From assembly GCA_009377645.1 (NCBI GenBank), contig WHTQ01000006.1, positions 31,680 through 95,679 on the forward strand: DNA of 64,000 bases. The letters run 5' to 3'. The notes below the pieces were generated by a model. It did no database searches, was not told where the DNA came from, and was given only the letters and a program-made list of their open reading frames with translations. This stretch comes from Micromonosporaceae bacterium. Its GTDB lineage: Bacteria > Actinomycetota > Actinomycetes > Mycobacteriales > Micromonosporaceae. Made by a program: the position numbers and the translations under genes. Positions within the stretch are counted from its first letter, which is position 1. Each line of letters opens with the position of its first letter. Of this stretch, positions 1 through 8,865 are shown piece after piece.

Positions 1-89
1 GCGATCGTCATGGTCAGAATTATAGCTTACAGAGGTTCGATTGCTGACCACCGTACAAGTGTCCAGCTTGTGTGCGTGCGACGATGGCC

Positions 90-740
90 TCACCAGCGGC
101 GGGCGAGCCAATCGGGAATCGCGGGGCGTTCGGCGCCGAGTGTGCTGTCGTTGCCGTGGCCGGGGTAGAACCAGGTCTCATCGGGCAGACGGTCGAAGAT
201 CTTGTTCTGAAGGTCCCCCATGAGCGAGTCGAAGTCGTCGCCGCCTGTTGTCCGTCCAGGACCCCCGGGGAACAGCGAGTCCCCGGTGAACAGGTGCGGG
301 TGGCCGGCCGGGTCGTCGTACCGCAGCGCGATCGACCCGGGGGTGTGCCCGACCAGGTGGATGACGGTCAGGTCGCACTCGCCCACCCGTACCGCCTCCC
401 CGTCGGCGACGGTCCGGGTGACGGTGGGCAGCTCGCCGGCGTCCGCGGCGTGGGCGACCGAGGCGGCGCCGGTGGCCGCCAGTACGTCTGCGAGCGCGAA
501 CCAGTGGTCCGGGTGCTGGTGGGTGGTCACCACGGTGGCCAGGCCGGCCTCCCCGACCAGCGGTAGCAGCCGCTCCGGCTCGTTCGCGGCGTCGATCAGT
601 AGCTGCTCGCCGGTCCGGTGGCAGCGCAGCAGGTAGGCGTTGTTGTCCGTCGGTCCCACCGACAGCTTGCTGATGGTCAGCCCCGCCAGCTCGCGCACCG
701 CCGCCGGACCGCCGGGGGTTACCTGTCCGGTATAGGTCAC
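90..740 (-). CDS. Metallo-beta-lactamase-fold hydrolase (glyoxalase II-like)
   Basis: A 216-residue MBL-fold protein. The metal-binding THQHPDH motif lies near residue 85, followed by HTPGS, TGDSLF and a C-terminal YPGHG, the usual order of histidine and aspartate ligands for a two-metal hydrolase related to glyoxalase II and persulfide dioxygenases. The substrate cannot be told from sequence. The start is taken as the GTG at 738-740, which overlaps the stop of the upstream XRE gene (GTGA), so the two are probably translationally coupled. A longer minus-strand reading frame continues upstream but is antisense to map. It has no signal peptide and should be cytoplasmic. Confidence 0.85.
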   Translation of the reverse strand: MTYTGQVTPGGPAAVRELAGLTISKLSVGPTDNNAYLLRCHRTGEQLLIDAANEPERLLPLVGEAGLATVVTTHQHPDHWFALADVLAATGAASVAHAADAGELPTVTRTVADGEAVRVGECDLTVIHLVGHTPGSIALRYDDPAGHPHLFTGDSLFPGGPGRTTGGDDFDSLMGDLQNKIFDRLPDETWFYPGHGNDSTLGAERPAIPDWLARRW

Positions 741-1024
741 GCCGCCGACCCTATCGTCAGCTCGGTCTGGTCGCCGACCGCCGCAGCGGTGACCGTGTCG
801 GCCAGCGCGGTGAGGTCCAGGCCGAGCGTGCGGGCCAGCGCGGCGACCGTGAAGAAGGTCGGCGCGGCAATCGCCCCCCGTTCGATCTTGCGCAGGGTGT
901 CCAGCGAGATCCCGGCCAGCTGGGCCACCTCGGCGGCGCTCCGGCTGCCGCGGGCCCGCTGCAGCGTCCGGCCCAGCCGCAGCCCGCGTTCCCACTCGGC
1001 CTCGGTCAACGGCGTGCGTACCAT
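737..1024 (-). CDS. XRE-family helix-turn-helix regulator
   Basis: A 95-residue protein that is essentially one XRE/Cro-type HTH domain (about residues 20-75, including AAEVAQLAGISLDTLRKIERG). It is divergent from map and overlaps the MBL gene by 4 nt. The gap to map is only 49 bp and holds two copies of a 13-bp repeat, so this protein is the natural candidate to bind there and control both directions (inference). A TAGTAT hexamer 6 nt before its ATG, with no Shine-Dalgarno, suggests a leaderless message. Confidence 0.85.
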   Translation of the reverse strand: MVRTPLTEAEWERGLRLGRTLQRARGSRSAAEVAQLAGISLDTLRKIERGAIAAPTFFTVAALARTLGLDLTALADTVTAAAVGDQTELTIGSAA

Positions 1025-1030
1025 GGGTCG

Positions 1031-1066
1031 ATACTAATCCTGGTATTGTAATCCTGGTATTAGAGT
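1031..1066. promoter_or_regulatory. Divergent leaderless promoters with 14-bp-period direct repeat
   Basis: TAATCCTGGTATT occurs at 1035-1047 and again at 1049-1061. A TAGAGT hexamer (1061-1066) sits exactly 7 nt before the map ATG, and a minus-strand TAGTAT (1031-1036) sits 6 nt before the XRE ATG. The repeat lies between the two hexamers and touches both. Each copy is itself partly palindromic (TAAT...ATTA). This fits an operator controlling both genes; the XRE protein is the likely ligand (inference). Confidence 0.65.
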
Positions 1067-1073
1067 ATTCAGC

Positions 1074-1841
1074 ATGGTTGTCTTGAAGACCGCCGCCGAG
1101 CTGGCGGCCATGCGGGAAGCCGGGCGGGTGGTCGCGCGTACGCTGGCCGCGGTCAGCGACGCGGCCCGGCCCGGGACCCGGCTCACCGACCTCGACCAGC
1201 TGGCCGCGGACCTGATCGCCGACCTGGGCGCGAAGCCGTCGTTCCGGGGCTACCGCCCCCGGTTCGCGCGCACCCCGTTCCCGGCGGTGCTGTGCCTGTC
1301 GGTCGACGACGCGATCATCCACGGCATCCCGGACCGGCGGGCGCTGCGCGACGGGGACCTGCTCAGCATCGACTGCGGCGCCTGTGTCGACGGGTTCCAC
1401 GGCGACGCCGCGGTCACCGTCCCGGTCGGCAGCGTCGACCAGGCCGGGCACCGGCTGATCGCCACGGCCACCGAGGCACTCGCCGCCGGGATCGCCGCCG
1501 CCCAGCCCGCCGGCCGGATCGGCGACATCTCGTACGCGGTGCAGACCGTGTGCCGGGCCGCCGGGTACGGGACGCCGGCCGGGTTCGGGGGCCACGGGGT
1601 CGGCACCACCGTGCACGAGGACCCGGACGTTCCCAACACCGGCCGCCCGGGCCGCGGACCGGTGCTGCGGGAGGGCCTGGCGATCGCGATCGAGCCGATG
1701 GTGCTCGAGGGCGGCCGGGACCGGGTCCGGCTGCTGCGGGACGGCTGGACGGTCGTCACCGCCGACGGCAGCCGGGCGGCGCACGCCGAGCATACGGTCG
1801 CCGTCACCGCCGACGGCCCGGTGATCCTGACCGTCCCGTAG
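1074..1841 (+). CDS. map: Type I methionine aminopeptidase
   Basis: A 255-residue MetAP covering the full pita-bread fold: removes the initiator methionine from nascent proteins. Visible motifs are HGIPD (His of the active site), SIDCGA with the first Asp ligand, FHGDAA with the second, GFGGHGVGTTVHEDP with the His ligand, and the C-terminal IEPM and AEHT with the Glu ligands. The ATG at 1074 follows a TAGAGT hexamer by 7 nt and has no Shine-Dalgarno, so translation is probably leaderless. Actinomycetes often carry more than one map; this copy, next to a dedicated XRE gene, may be a regulated accessory copy (inference). Confidence 0.95.
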   Translation: MVVLKTAAELAAMREAGRVVARTLAAVSDAARPGTRLTDLDQLAADLIADLGAKPSFRGYRPRFARTPFPAVLCLSVDDAIIHGIPDRRALRDGDLLSIDCGACVDGFHGDAAVTVPVGSVDQAGHRLIATATEALAAGIAAAQPAGRIGDISYAVQTVCRAAGYGTPAGFGGHGVGTTVHEDPDVPNTGRPGRGPVLREGLAIAIEPMVLEGGRDRVRLLRDGWTVVTADGSRAAHAEHTVAVTADGPVILTVP

Positions 1842-1948
1842 CCGGCCCTGGCTGCCCCCTGACCGGCCTGCGCAGGTAATCGGCTTTCGTACCGCCCGGC
1901 GGCTGCCTACCGTGGATCGGGACGCGGGCTACCGGAGCCGGGCAGGAG

Positions 1949-3019
1949 GTGGGTGCCCTGACGTTCGACCTTGCGTCCCTGGGCTGGGACGCCGGCTTCG
2001 CCACCGGGTACGCGGAGCTCGCCGGCCCGGCCGACTGCCCGGGCCGGGTGGTACGCGCCGACCGGGGGGTCTGCACCGTGCTCACCGAACCGGGTACGGT
2101 CCGCGCCAGCCTGGCCGGGACGCTGCTGGCGGCGGCCGGAGACGACCCGGTGGCGCTGCCCTGCGCCGGCGACTGGGTGGTGGTGCGCGGCTGGCCGGAT
2201 GGCCGGGTCACCGCCGAGGCGGTGCTGCCCCGGCGGTCCGCGGTGGTGCGGCGCACCGCCGACAAGGACTCGACCGGCCAGGTGCTGGCCGCCAACGTCG
2301 ACGTCGTGGCGGTGGTCGAGCCGATCGACCCGGCCCCGGAGCTGGGTCGGGTGGAGCGGCTGCTGTCCCTGGCCTGGCAGTCCGGCGCCGCGCCGCTGGT
2401 GGTGTTAACCAAGGCCGACCGGGCCGCCGACCCGGTCACGGTGGCGCGGCAGGTGGCCGACGTCACGGCCGGGGTGCCGGTGCTGCCGGTCAGCGCCGAG
2501 CGGGCCACCGGGCTGGCGGCGCTGCGACCATGGATCGCCCCCGGCCGCACCCTGGCGCTGCTCGGTCCGTCCGGAGCGGGCAAGTCGACGCTGGTCAACG
2601 CGCTCGCCGGCGGCACCGTGATGAGCACCCAACGGGTCCGGCGAGCCGACGGCAAGGGCCAGCACACCACCACCCACCGGGCGCTGGTGCCGCTGCCGGG
2701 CGGCGGGGCGGTGCTGGACACGCCCGGGCTGCGGGCGGTCGGGCTGCTGGACGGGGCGGCCGGGCTGGACCGGGCGTTCGCCGACCTGGCCGCCCTGACC
2801 GCGGCCTGCCGGTTCGCGGACTGCGCCCACCGCACCGAGCCGGGCTGTGCGGTCCGGGCCGCGCTGGCCACCGGCGAGCTGTCCTACCGCCGCTGGGAGA
2901 GCTGGCAGAAGCTGCAACGCGAGCTGGCCTTCGAGTCGCGCCGCCGGTCCGCTCGGCTGGCCACCCAGGAACGCTCCCGCGGGAACCGGCGGCGGCCGGA
3001 CCGCACCGGTGGTCCCTAA
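1949..3019 (+). CDS. rsgA: Ribosome small-subunit-dependent GTPase RsgA
   Basis: A circularly permuted GTPase of 356 residues that acts in late 30S maturation. An OB-like N-terminal region is followed by the G4 motif LTKAD (about residue 153), then the P-loop GPSGAGKST (about 205-213), DTPG (G3), and a C-terminal zinc module with the cysteines of CRFADC and PGC. G4 coming before G1 is the hallmark of the family. The start is uncertain: the GTG at 1949 overlaps an AGGAGG (1944-1949), and the in-frame CTG at 1958 is better spaced from it. The coding sequence ends about 50 nt before uvrA. Confidence 0.93.
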   Translation: MGALTFDLASLGWDAGFATGYAELAGPADCPGRVVRADRGVCTVLTEPGTVRASLAGTLLAAAGDDPVALPCAGDWVVVRGWPDGRVTAEAVLPRRSAVVRRTADKDSTGQVLAANVDVVAVVEPIDPAPELGRVERLLSLAWQSGAAPLVVLTKADRAADPVTVARQVADVTAGVPVLPVSAERATGLAALRPWIAPGRTLALLGPSGAGKSTLVNALAGGTVMSTQRVRRADGKGQHTTTHRALVPLPGGGAVLDTPGLRAVGLLDGAAGLDRAFADLAALTAACRFADCAHRTEPGCAVRAALATGELSYRRWESWQKLQRELAFESRRRSARLATQERSRGNRRRPDRTGGP

Positions 3020-3057
3020 CGGGGCGCCGCCGGTGCGGGAATGTCGGACCGCGGAGC

Positions 3058-3063
3058 TAGAGT
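3058..3063 (+). promoter_or_regulatory. Leaderless -10 element of uvrA
   Basis: TAGAGT followed by exactly 7 nt and then the GTG of uvrA; no Shine-Dalgarno is present. This placement would put the transcription start at or next to the start codon. It is one of several such arrangements in the window. Confidence 0.6.
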
Positions 3064-3070
3064 TTTCGCC

Positions 3071-6000
3071 GTGGCCGACCGACTGACGATCCGTGGTGCG
3101 CGGGAGCACAACCTGCGCGACGTCAACCTCGACCTCCCCCGGGAGGCACTGATCGTGTTCACCGGGCTGTCCGGGTCGGGCAAGTCCAGCCTCGCGTTCG
3201 ACACGATCTTCGCAGAGGGGCAGCGGCGGTACGTGGAGTCCCTCTCCTCGTACGCGCGGCAGTTCCTCGGGCAGATGGACAAGCCGGATGTCGACTTCAT
3301 CGAAGGCCTGTCCCCGGCGGTCTCGATCGACCAGAAGTCGACCTCCCGGAACCCGCGGTCGACCGTCGGCACGATCACCGAGGTCTACGACTACCTCCGA
3401 CTACTGTTCGCCCGGGTGGGCGAGCCGCACTGCCCGAACTGCGGCCGCCCGATCGCCCGGCAGACCCCGCAGCAGATCGTCGACCGGGTGCTCGGGATGG
3501 ACGACGGCACCCGGTTCCAGGTGCTCGCACCGGTGGTGCGCGGCCGCAAGGGGGAGTATGCCGACCTGTTCGCCGAGCTGCAGGCGAAGGGGTTCGCGCG
3601 GGTCCGGGTGGACGGGGTGGTGCACCCGCTGACCGACTTTGCCGGGACGAAGCCCACGAAGCTGAAGAAGCAGGAGAAGCACACCATCGAGGTGGTGGTG
3701 GACCGGCTGACCGTGAAGGCGTCGGCGAAGCAGCGGCTGACCGACTCGGTGGAGACCGCGCTGAACCTGGCCGGCGGGGTGGTGGTGCTGGACTTCGTCG
3801 ACCTGCCGGAGGACGACGACCACCGGGAGCGGATGTTCTCCGAGCACCTCGCCTGCACGTACTGTGACCTCAGCTTCGAGGCGCTGGAGCCGCGCTCGTT
3901 CTCGTTCAACTCGCCGTACGGCGCCTGTCCGGAGTGCACCGGCCTGGGCACCAAGAAGGAGGTCGACCCGGAGCTGGTCGTGCCGGACCCGGAGCGGACG
4001 CTGCGCGAGGGCGCGCTGCAGCCGTGGACCGGCGGCACCACCCAGGACTACTTCCTCCGGCTGCTGGACGCGCTGGGCCAGCAGGAGGGCTTCGACCTGG
4101 ACACGCCGTGGCGGGCGATCTCCGGCCGGGCGCAGAAGACCATCCTGCACGGGGCGCAGGACCAGGTGCACGTGCGCTACCGGAACCGGTACGGGCGGGA
4201 GCGCTCCTACTACACCGGGTTCGAGGGCGTGGTGCAGTGGCTGGAGCGGCGGTACGCCGACACCGAGTCGGACTGGTCCCGCGACAAGTACGAGGGGTAT
4301 ATGCGGGACGTGCCGTGCGGTGCCTGCGGCGGGGCGCGGCTCAAGCCGGAGGTGCTCGCGGTGACCGTCGGCGGGCGCAGCATCGCCGAGGTGTGCGCGC
4401 TGTCGGTCGGCGACTGCTCGGGGCTGGTCGCCGAGATGACGCTGACCGACCGGCAGAAGCTGATCGCGGAGCGGGTGCTGAAGGAGATCAACGCCCGGCT
4501 GCGGTTCCTGGTCGACGTCGGGCTGGACTATCTGTCGCTGGACCGGCCGGCCGCCACCCTGTCCGGTGGCGAGGCGCAGCGGATCCGGCTGGCCACCCAG
4601 ATCGGGTCCGGGCTGGTCGGGGTGCTCTACGTGCTGGACGAGCCGTCGATCGGGCTGCACCAGCGGGACAACCACCGGCTGATGGACACCCTGGTGCGGC
4701 TGAAGAAGCTGGGCAACACACTGATCGTGGTGGAGCACGACGAGGACACGATCCGGGCCGCCGACTGGATCGTGGACATCGGGCCGGGCGCCGGGGAGCG
4801 GGGCGGCCAGATCGTCCACAGCGGGACCTTCGCCCAGCTGCTGAAGAAGAAGGACTCGATCACCGGCGCCTATCTGTCCGGCCGCCGGTCGATCCCGCTG
4901 CCGACGATGCGCCGGCTGGCGATGCCGGGCCGGGAGCTGGTGGTGCACGGGGCGCGAGAGCACAACCTGCGCAACCTGACCGTCGGATTCCCGCTGGGGC
5001 AGCTGATCGCGGTCACCGGAGTGAGCGGGTCGGGCAAGTCGACGCTGGTCAACGACATCCTGCACGCGGTGCTGGCGAACCAGATCAACGGCGCCCGGAT
5101 GGTGCCCGGCCGGCACACCCGGGTGACCGGGCTGGACCACGTGGACAAGGTGGTCGGGGTGGACCAGTCACCGATCGGGCGCACCCCGCGGTCGAACCCG
5201 GCCACCTACACCGGCGTGTTCGACCACATCCGGCGGCTGTTCGCCGAGACCACCGAGGCGAAGGTGCGCGGGTACGGGCCGGGCCGGTTCTCGTTCAACG
5301 TCAAGGGGGGTCGGTGTGAGAACTGCGCCGGAGACGGGACCATCAAGATCGAGATGAACTTCCTCCCGGACGTGTATGTGCCGTGCGAGGTGTGCAAGGG
5401 CGCCCGCTACAACCGGGAGACGCTGGAGGTGCACTACAAGGGGCGCACCATCTCCGAGGTGCTGGACATGCCGATCGAGGAGGCCGAGCAGTTCTTCTCG
5501 GCGATCCCGCCGATCCACCGGCACCTGCGTACGCTGGTCGACGTGGGGCTGGGGTACGTGCGGCTGGGCCAGCCGGCGCCCACCCTGTCCGGCGGCGAGG
5601 CGCAGCGGGTCAAGCTCGCCTCCGAGCTGCAGAAGCGCTCCACCGGCCGAACCGTCTACGTGCTCGACGAGCCGACCACCGGGCTGCACTTCGACGACAT
5701 CCGCAAGCTGCTGCGGGTGCTGGAGGGGCTGGTGGACAAGGGCAACACGGTGATCGTGATCGAGCACAACTTGGACGTGATCAAGACCGCGGACTGGCTG
5801 ATCGACATGGGGCCGGAGGGTGGCGGCCGGGGCGGCACGCTGGTGGCGGTCGGCACCCCGGAGGAGCTGGCCGAGACGCCGACCAGCTTCACCGGCCAGT
5901 TCCTACGCCCGGTGCTCGGCCTGGCCGGGCCGGCGAGCGAGTCCGGCCAGGCGGGCGCGGCCGTGGCCCGGGCCGAGAAGGCGAACGGGGCGGCCCCCGG

Positions 6001-6154
6001 CCGAGCCAACACCAACGGAGCCGGCGGCAAGGCGGCGGGTGGCAAGGCGGCGGGCGGCAAGGCGGCGGGCGGCAAGGCCGGCGGCCGGTCCGGGGCGGCG
6101 AAGGCCGGCGCCCGGGGCCGGGTCCGGGTCCGGACCCCGCGGTCGAGGTCCTGA
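3071..6154 (+). CDS. uvrA: Excinuclease ABC subunit A (UvrA)
   Basis: The damage-sensing ABC ATPase of nucleotide excision repair, partner of UvrB. From the GTG at 3071 it has 1027 residues. It shows two ABC modules: Walker [10 protein letters not shown] (N-terminal) and GVSGSGKST, two LSGGEAQR signatures, and zinc modules CPNCGRP, CTYCDL...CPEC and CENCAGDGT. The start at 3071 is preferred over the upstream ATG (3041) because family members begin at this point and a leaderless hexamer precedes it. The last 60-70 residues form a Gly/Ala/Lys/Arg-rich tail with a repeated GGKAA unit, encoded by a 15-bp tandem repeat near 6022-6082, probably a disordered basic extension. Confidence 0.97.
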   Translation: MADRLTIRGAREHNLRDVNLDLPREALIVFTGLSGSGKSSLAFDTIFAEGQRRYVESLSSYARQFLGQMDKPDVDFIEGLSPAVSIDQKSTSRNPRSTVGTITEVYDYLRLLFARVGEPHCPNCGRPIARQTPQQIVDRVLGMDDGTRFQVLAPVVRGRKGEYADLFAELQAKGFARVRVDGVVHPLTDFAGTKPTKLKKQEKHTIEVVVDRLTVKASAKQRLTDSVETALNLAGGVVVLDFVDLPEDDDHRERMFSEHLACTYCDLSFEALEPRSFSFNSPYGACPECTGLGTKKEVDPELVVPDPERTLREGALQPWTGGTTQDYFLRLLDALGQQEGFDLDTPWRAISGRAQKTILHGAQDQVHVRYRNRYGRERSYYTGFEGVVQWLERRYADTESDWSRDKYEGYMRDVPCGACGGARLKPEVLAVTVGGRSIAEVCALSVGDCSGLVAEMTLTDRQKLIAERVLKEINARLRFLVDVGLDYLSLDRPAATLSGGEAQRIRLATQIGSGLVGVLYVLDEPSIGLHQRDNHRLMDTLVRLKKLGNTLIVVEHDEDTIRAADWIVDIGPGAGERGGQIVHSGTFAQLLKKKDSITGAYLSGRRSIPLPTMRRLAMPGRELVVHGAREHNLRNLTVGFPLGQLIAVTGVSGSGKSTLVNDILHAVLANQINGARMVPGRHTRVTGLDHVDKVVGVDQSPIGRTPRSNPATYTGVFDHIRRLFAETTEAKVRGYGPGRFSFNVKGGRCENCAGDGTIKIEMNFLPDVYVPCEVCKGARYNRETLEVHYKGRTISEVLDMPIEEAEQFFSAIPPIHRHLRTLVDVGLGYVRLGQPAPTLSGGEAQRVKLASELQKRSTGRTVYVLDEPTTGLHFDDIRKLLRVLEGLVDKGNTVIVIEHNLDVIKTADWLIDMGPEGGGRGGTLVAVGTPEELAETPTSFTGQFLRPVLGLAGPASESGQAGAAVARAEKANGAAPGRANTNGAGGKAAGGKAAGGKAAGGKAGGRSGAAKAGARGRVRVRTPRSRS

Positions 6155-6251
6155 CCGAACCGGCCGGGCAGCCCGGCCAGCCGCGCGGAACCCGCTCCGA
6201 CGTTGAACCGGAACCCGCCGATCGGCGTATTCCCAGACGTGGCACCCGACA

Positions 6252-6282
6252 ACGCACCCAAAACGTTACGCACCCAAAACGT
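6252..6282. repeat. 15-bp direct repeat upstream of Rieske gene
   Basis: ACGCACCCAAAACGT occurs at 6252-6266 and 6268-6282, a 16-bp period, ending 18 bp before the Rieske ATG and just before the Shine-Dalgarno-like AGAGAGG. The A-run and spacing are unlike the GC-rich surroundings. It may be an operator or an activator site; no protein can be assigned. Confidence 0.5.
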
Positions 6283-6300
6283 ACTAGAGAGGTTCTACGG

Positions 6301-6804
6301 ATGAGTGACGAACGCGGGGAGCTCGAGTCCGGAGCGAGCCGGCGGGCCTGGCTCGCCGGGGCGGGTGCGATCGGGGCGACGGCGGTTCTCGCCGCGTGCG
6401 GCACCAACAACGAGAGTCCGGGCACACCGCCCGGAGCCGACGGGAACGGCTCCGAGCCAGGTCCGGACGACACCGGCGGTGGCGACACCGGCGGCGACCA
6501 GGAGCCGCTCACCAGCGCCGACGAGGTGGAGGTCGGGGGCGGCGTGATCCTGGCCTCGGAGAGCGTTGTGGTCACCCAACCCACCGCGGGCACCTTCAAG
6601 GGCTTCAGCGCCGCCTGCACCCACGAGGGCTGCACCGTCTCGTCGATCCGCGACGGCATCATCCACTGCGCCTGCCACGGCAGCCAGTACTCGATCGAGG
6701 ACGGCTCGGTCCTGCAGGCCGCGCCGGGGCTGACTCCGCAGACTCAGAACCCGCTGCCGACGGTAGAGATCCTGGAGGACGGCGGCTCGATCGTCCGCGC
6801 CTGA
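6301..6804 (+). CDS. Rieske [2Fe-2S] lipoprotein
   Basis: A 167-residue exported Rieske protein. The N-terminus has SRRAWLAG, a twin-arginine-type signal, with a lipobox LAAC near residue 34, then a low-complexity Gly/Asp/Pro linker, then a Rieske domain with CTHEGC and CHGSQYS supplying the two Cys and two His cluster ligands. It probably folds in the cytoplasm and is exported by Tat to the outer membrane face. It stands alone between uvrA and uvrC, without cytochrome b/c1 genes, so it is more likely an orphan electron-transfer protein than a bc1 subunit (inference). GAGAGG precedes the ATG. Confidence 0.9.
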   Translation: MSDERGELESGASRRAWLAGAGAIGATAVLAACGTNNESPGTPPGADGNGSEPGPDDTGGGDTGGDQEPLTSADEVEVGGGVILASESVVVTQPTAGTFKGFSAACTHEGCTVSSIRDGIIHCACHGSQYSIEDGSVLQAAPGLTPQTQNPLPTVEILEDGGSIVRA

Positions 6805-6860
6805 GCCCCCGTCAGCAGTCCCGTCAGCCGGGCCGCCGGGGGACGCGGCCGGACCGGAGC

Positions 6861-6866
6861 TAGGGT
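6861..6866 (+). promoter_or_regulatory. Leaderless -10 element of uvrC
   Basis: TAGGGT followed by 8 nt and the GTG at 6875. There is no usable Shine-Dalgarno. The arrangement favours 6875 over the in-frame TTG (6866) and GTG (6869) as the start of uvrC. Confidence 0.5.
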
Positions 6867-6874
6867 TGGTGGAC

Positions 6875-8824
6875 GTGGCAGACCTGTCGACCTTCCGACC
6901 GGTACCGGGCACGATCCCGGACGGCCCCGGTGTGTACCGGTTCCGGGACGGCACCGGCCGGGTGATCTACGTCGGCAAGGCGAAGAACCTGCGCAGCCGG
7001 GTCTGCTCCTACTTCGCCGAGCCACTGCACCCGCGTACCCGCCAGATGGTTACCACCGCGACCGCGGTCGACTGGGTGACGGTCGGCACCGAGGTCGAGG
7101 CGCTGCAGCTCGAGTACGCGTGGATCAAGGAGTACGATCCGCGCTTCAACGTGAAGTACCGCGACGACAAGTCGTACCCGTACCTGGCGGTCACCCTGGA
7201 CGAGGATTACCCGCGGCTGCAGGTGATGCGCGGGGCCAAGCGCCGCGGGGTGCGCTACTTCGGGCCGTACTCCCACGCCTGGGCGATCCGGGAGACGCTG
7301 GACCTGCTGCTGCGGGTGTTCCCGGCCCGGACCTGCTCGGCCGGGGTGTTCCGGCGGGCCGGCCAGATCGGCCGGCCCTGTCTGCTCGGGGACATCGGCA
7401 AGTGTGCCGCGCCGTGCGTCGGCCGGGTCGACGCGGACGAGCACCGGCAGATCGTGGACGACTTCTGCGACTTCATGGCCGGCCACACCGACCAGCTGAT
7501 CCGGCGGCTGGAGCGGGAGATGCGGCAGGCCTCGGACGCGCAGGAGTTCGAGCTGGCGGCCCGGCGGCGCGACGACCTGGCCGCGGTGCGGCGGGCGATG
7601 GAGAAGCAGACCGTGGTGCTGCCCGACGGCACCGACGCGGACGTGGTGGCCTTCGCCGACGACGCGCTGGAGGCGGCGGTAAAGGTGTTCCACGTACGGG
7701 CCGGGCGGGTCCGCGGCGAGCGGGGCTGGGTGGTGGAGAAGACCGAGGAGCTGTCCACAGGAGACCTCGTCCACCACTTCTGCCGGCAGGTCTACGGCGA
7801 GGCCGCGGACGTGCCCCGGGAGCTGCTGGTGCCGGAGCTGCCGGTGGATGCGGACGCGCTGGCGGACTGGCTCTCGCAGCGCCGCGGCGCCCGGGTCAGC
7901 CTCCGGGTGCCGCAGCGCGGCGACAAGAAGGCGCTGATGGAGACGGTGGCCCGCAACGCCGGGGAGGCGCTGACCCAGCACAAGCTGCGCCGGGCCGGCG
8001 ACCTGACCGCGCGCAGCCAGGCGCTGGAGGAGATCGGGGGGGCGCTGGGCATGGCGACCGCGCCGCTGCGGGTGGAGTGCTACGACGTCTCCCAGATCCA
8101 GGGCACCGACGTGGTGGGCAGCATGGTGGTCTTCGAGGACGGGCTGGCGCGCAAGGGAGAGTACCGGCGGTTCACGGTCCACGGGGAGGCTGAGGGCACG
8201 GACGACGTCTCCTCGCTCTCGGAGGTGCTGCGGCGCCGGTTCACGCGCTACCTGCAGGCGCGGGCCGAGACCGGCGAGCTGGGCGAGGAGACGTCGAGCG
8301 ACCCGGATCTGCCCGGAGTGGACCCGACCACCGGGAAGCCGCGCAAGTTCGCGTACCCGCCGCAGCTGGTGGTGGTCGACGGCGGCGGCCCGCAGGTGAA
8401 CGGCGCCGCCGCGGTGCTGACCGAGCTGGGGATCACCGAGGTCACGGTGTGCGGGCTGGCCAAGCGGCTGGAGGAGGTGTGGCTGCCGGGGCAGGAGTAC
8501 CCGTTGATCCTGCCCCGCCAGTCCGAGGGGCTCTACCTGCTGCAGCGGATCCGGGACGAGGCGCACCGGTTCGCGATCACGTTCCACCGGCAGCGCCGGT
8601 CGAAGCGGATGACCGCCTCCGGGCTGGACACCGTCCCGGGCTTGGGGGAGGTGCGGCGCAAGGCGCTGCTGCGCCGGTTCGGCTCGGTGCGGAAGCTGTC
8701 CGCCGCCAGCCCGGAGGAGATCGCGCAGGTGCCGGGGATCGGCCCGCGCACCGCCGAGGCGATCGTCGCCGCCCTGCACCCACCCGATCCGGGACCGACA
8801 CCGGCCGGCGGGCCTGCTCCCTAG
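6875..8824 (+). CDS. uvrC: Excinuclease ABC subunit C (UvrC)
   Basis: The dual-incision nuclease of nucleotide excision repair, 649 residues. It has an N-terminal GIY-YIG domain (GPGVYRF...[13 protein letters not shown]) for the 3' incision, a UVR-type UvrB-binding segment (about residues 205-240, [12 protein letters not shown]), the RNase H-like 5' nuclease with [10 protein letters not shown] and VVVDGGGPQ, and a C-terminal tandem HhH region ([29 protein letters not shown]). Start chosen as the GTG at 6875. It is convergent with the subtilase gene. Confidence 0.97.
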   Translation: MADLSTFRPVPGTIPDGPGVYRFRDGTGRVIYVGKAKNLRSRVCSYFAEPLHPRTRQMVTTATAVDWVTVGTEVEALQLEYAWIKEYDPRFNVKYRDDKSYPYLAVTLDEDYPRLQVMRGAKRRGVRYFGPYSHAWAIRETLDLLLRVFPARTCSAGVFRRAGQIGRPCLLGDIGKCAAPCVGRVDADEHRQIVDDFCDFMAGHTDQLIRRLEREMRQASDAQEFELAARRRDDLAAVRRAMEKQTVVLPDGTDADVVAFADDALEAAVKVFHVRAGRVRGERGWVVEKTEELSTGDLVHHFCRQVYGEAADVPRELLVPELPVDADALADWLSQRRGARVSLRVPQRGDKKALMETVARNAGEALTQHKLRRAGDLTARSQALEEIGGALGMATAPLRVECYDVSQIQGTDVVGSMVVFEDGLARKGEYRRFTVHGEAEGTDDVSSLSEVLRRRFTRYLQARAETGELGEETSSDPDLPGVDPTTGKPRKFAYPPQLVVVDGGGPQVNGAAAVLTELGITEVTVCGLAKRLEEVWLPGQEYPLILPRQSEGLYLLQRIRDEAHRFAITFHRQRRSKRMTASGLDTVPGLGEVRRKALLRRFGSVRKLSAASPEEIAQVPGIGPRTAEAIVAALHPPDPGPTPAGGPAP

Positions 8825-8844
8825 CGTGCTGAGGGTGGGCAGGC

Positions 8845-8862
8845 CCGCCGGTCAGTCGGCGG
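8845..8862. terminator. Possible bidirectional terminator
   Basis: CCGCCG-GTCAGT-CGGCGG forms a 6-bp GC stem with a 6-nt loop between the convergent ends of uvrC and the subtilase gene. No T-run follows, as is common in high-GC genomes. Short, so only tentative. Confidence 0.4.
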
Positions 8863-8865
8863 TGA

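Noticed and set aside
1..89. A gene or RNA at the window edge
   Set aside because: The first 89 bases lie beyond the MBL stop, are slightly AT-richer and show no start, tRNA fold or clear hairpin.
90..1793. A 567-codon minus-strand frame covering the MBL gene and extending across map
   Set aside because: Only the first part has MBL motifs; the rest is low-complexity antisense of map. The XRE gene and the GTGA overlap define the true start at 740.
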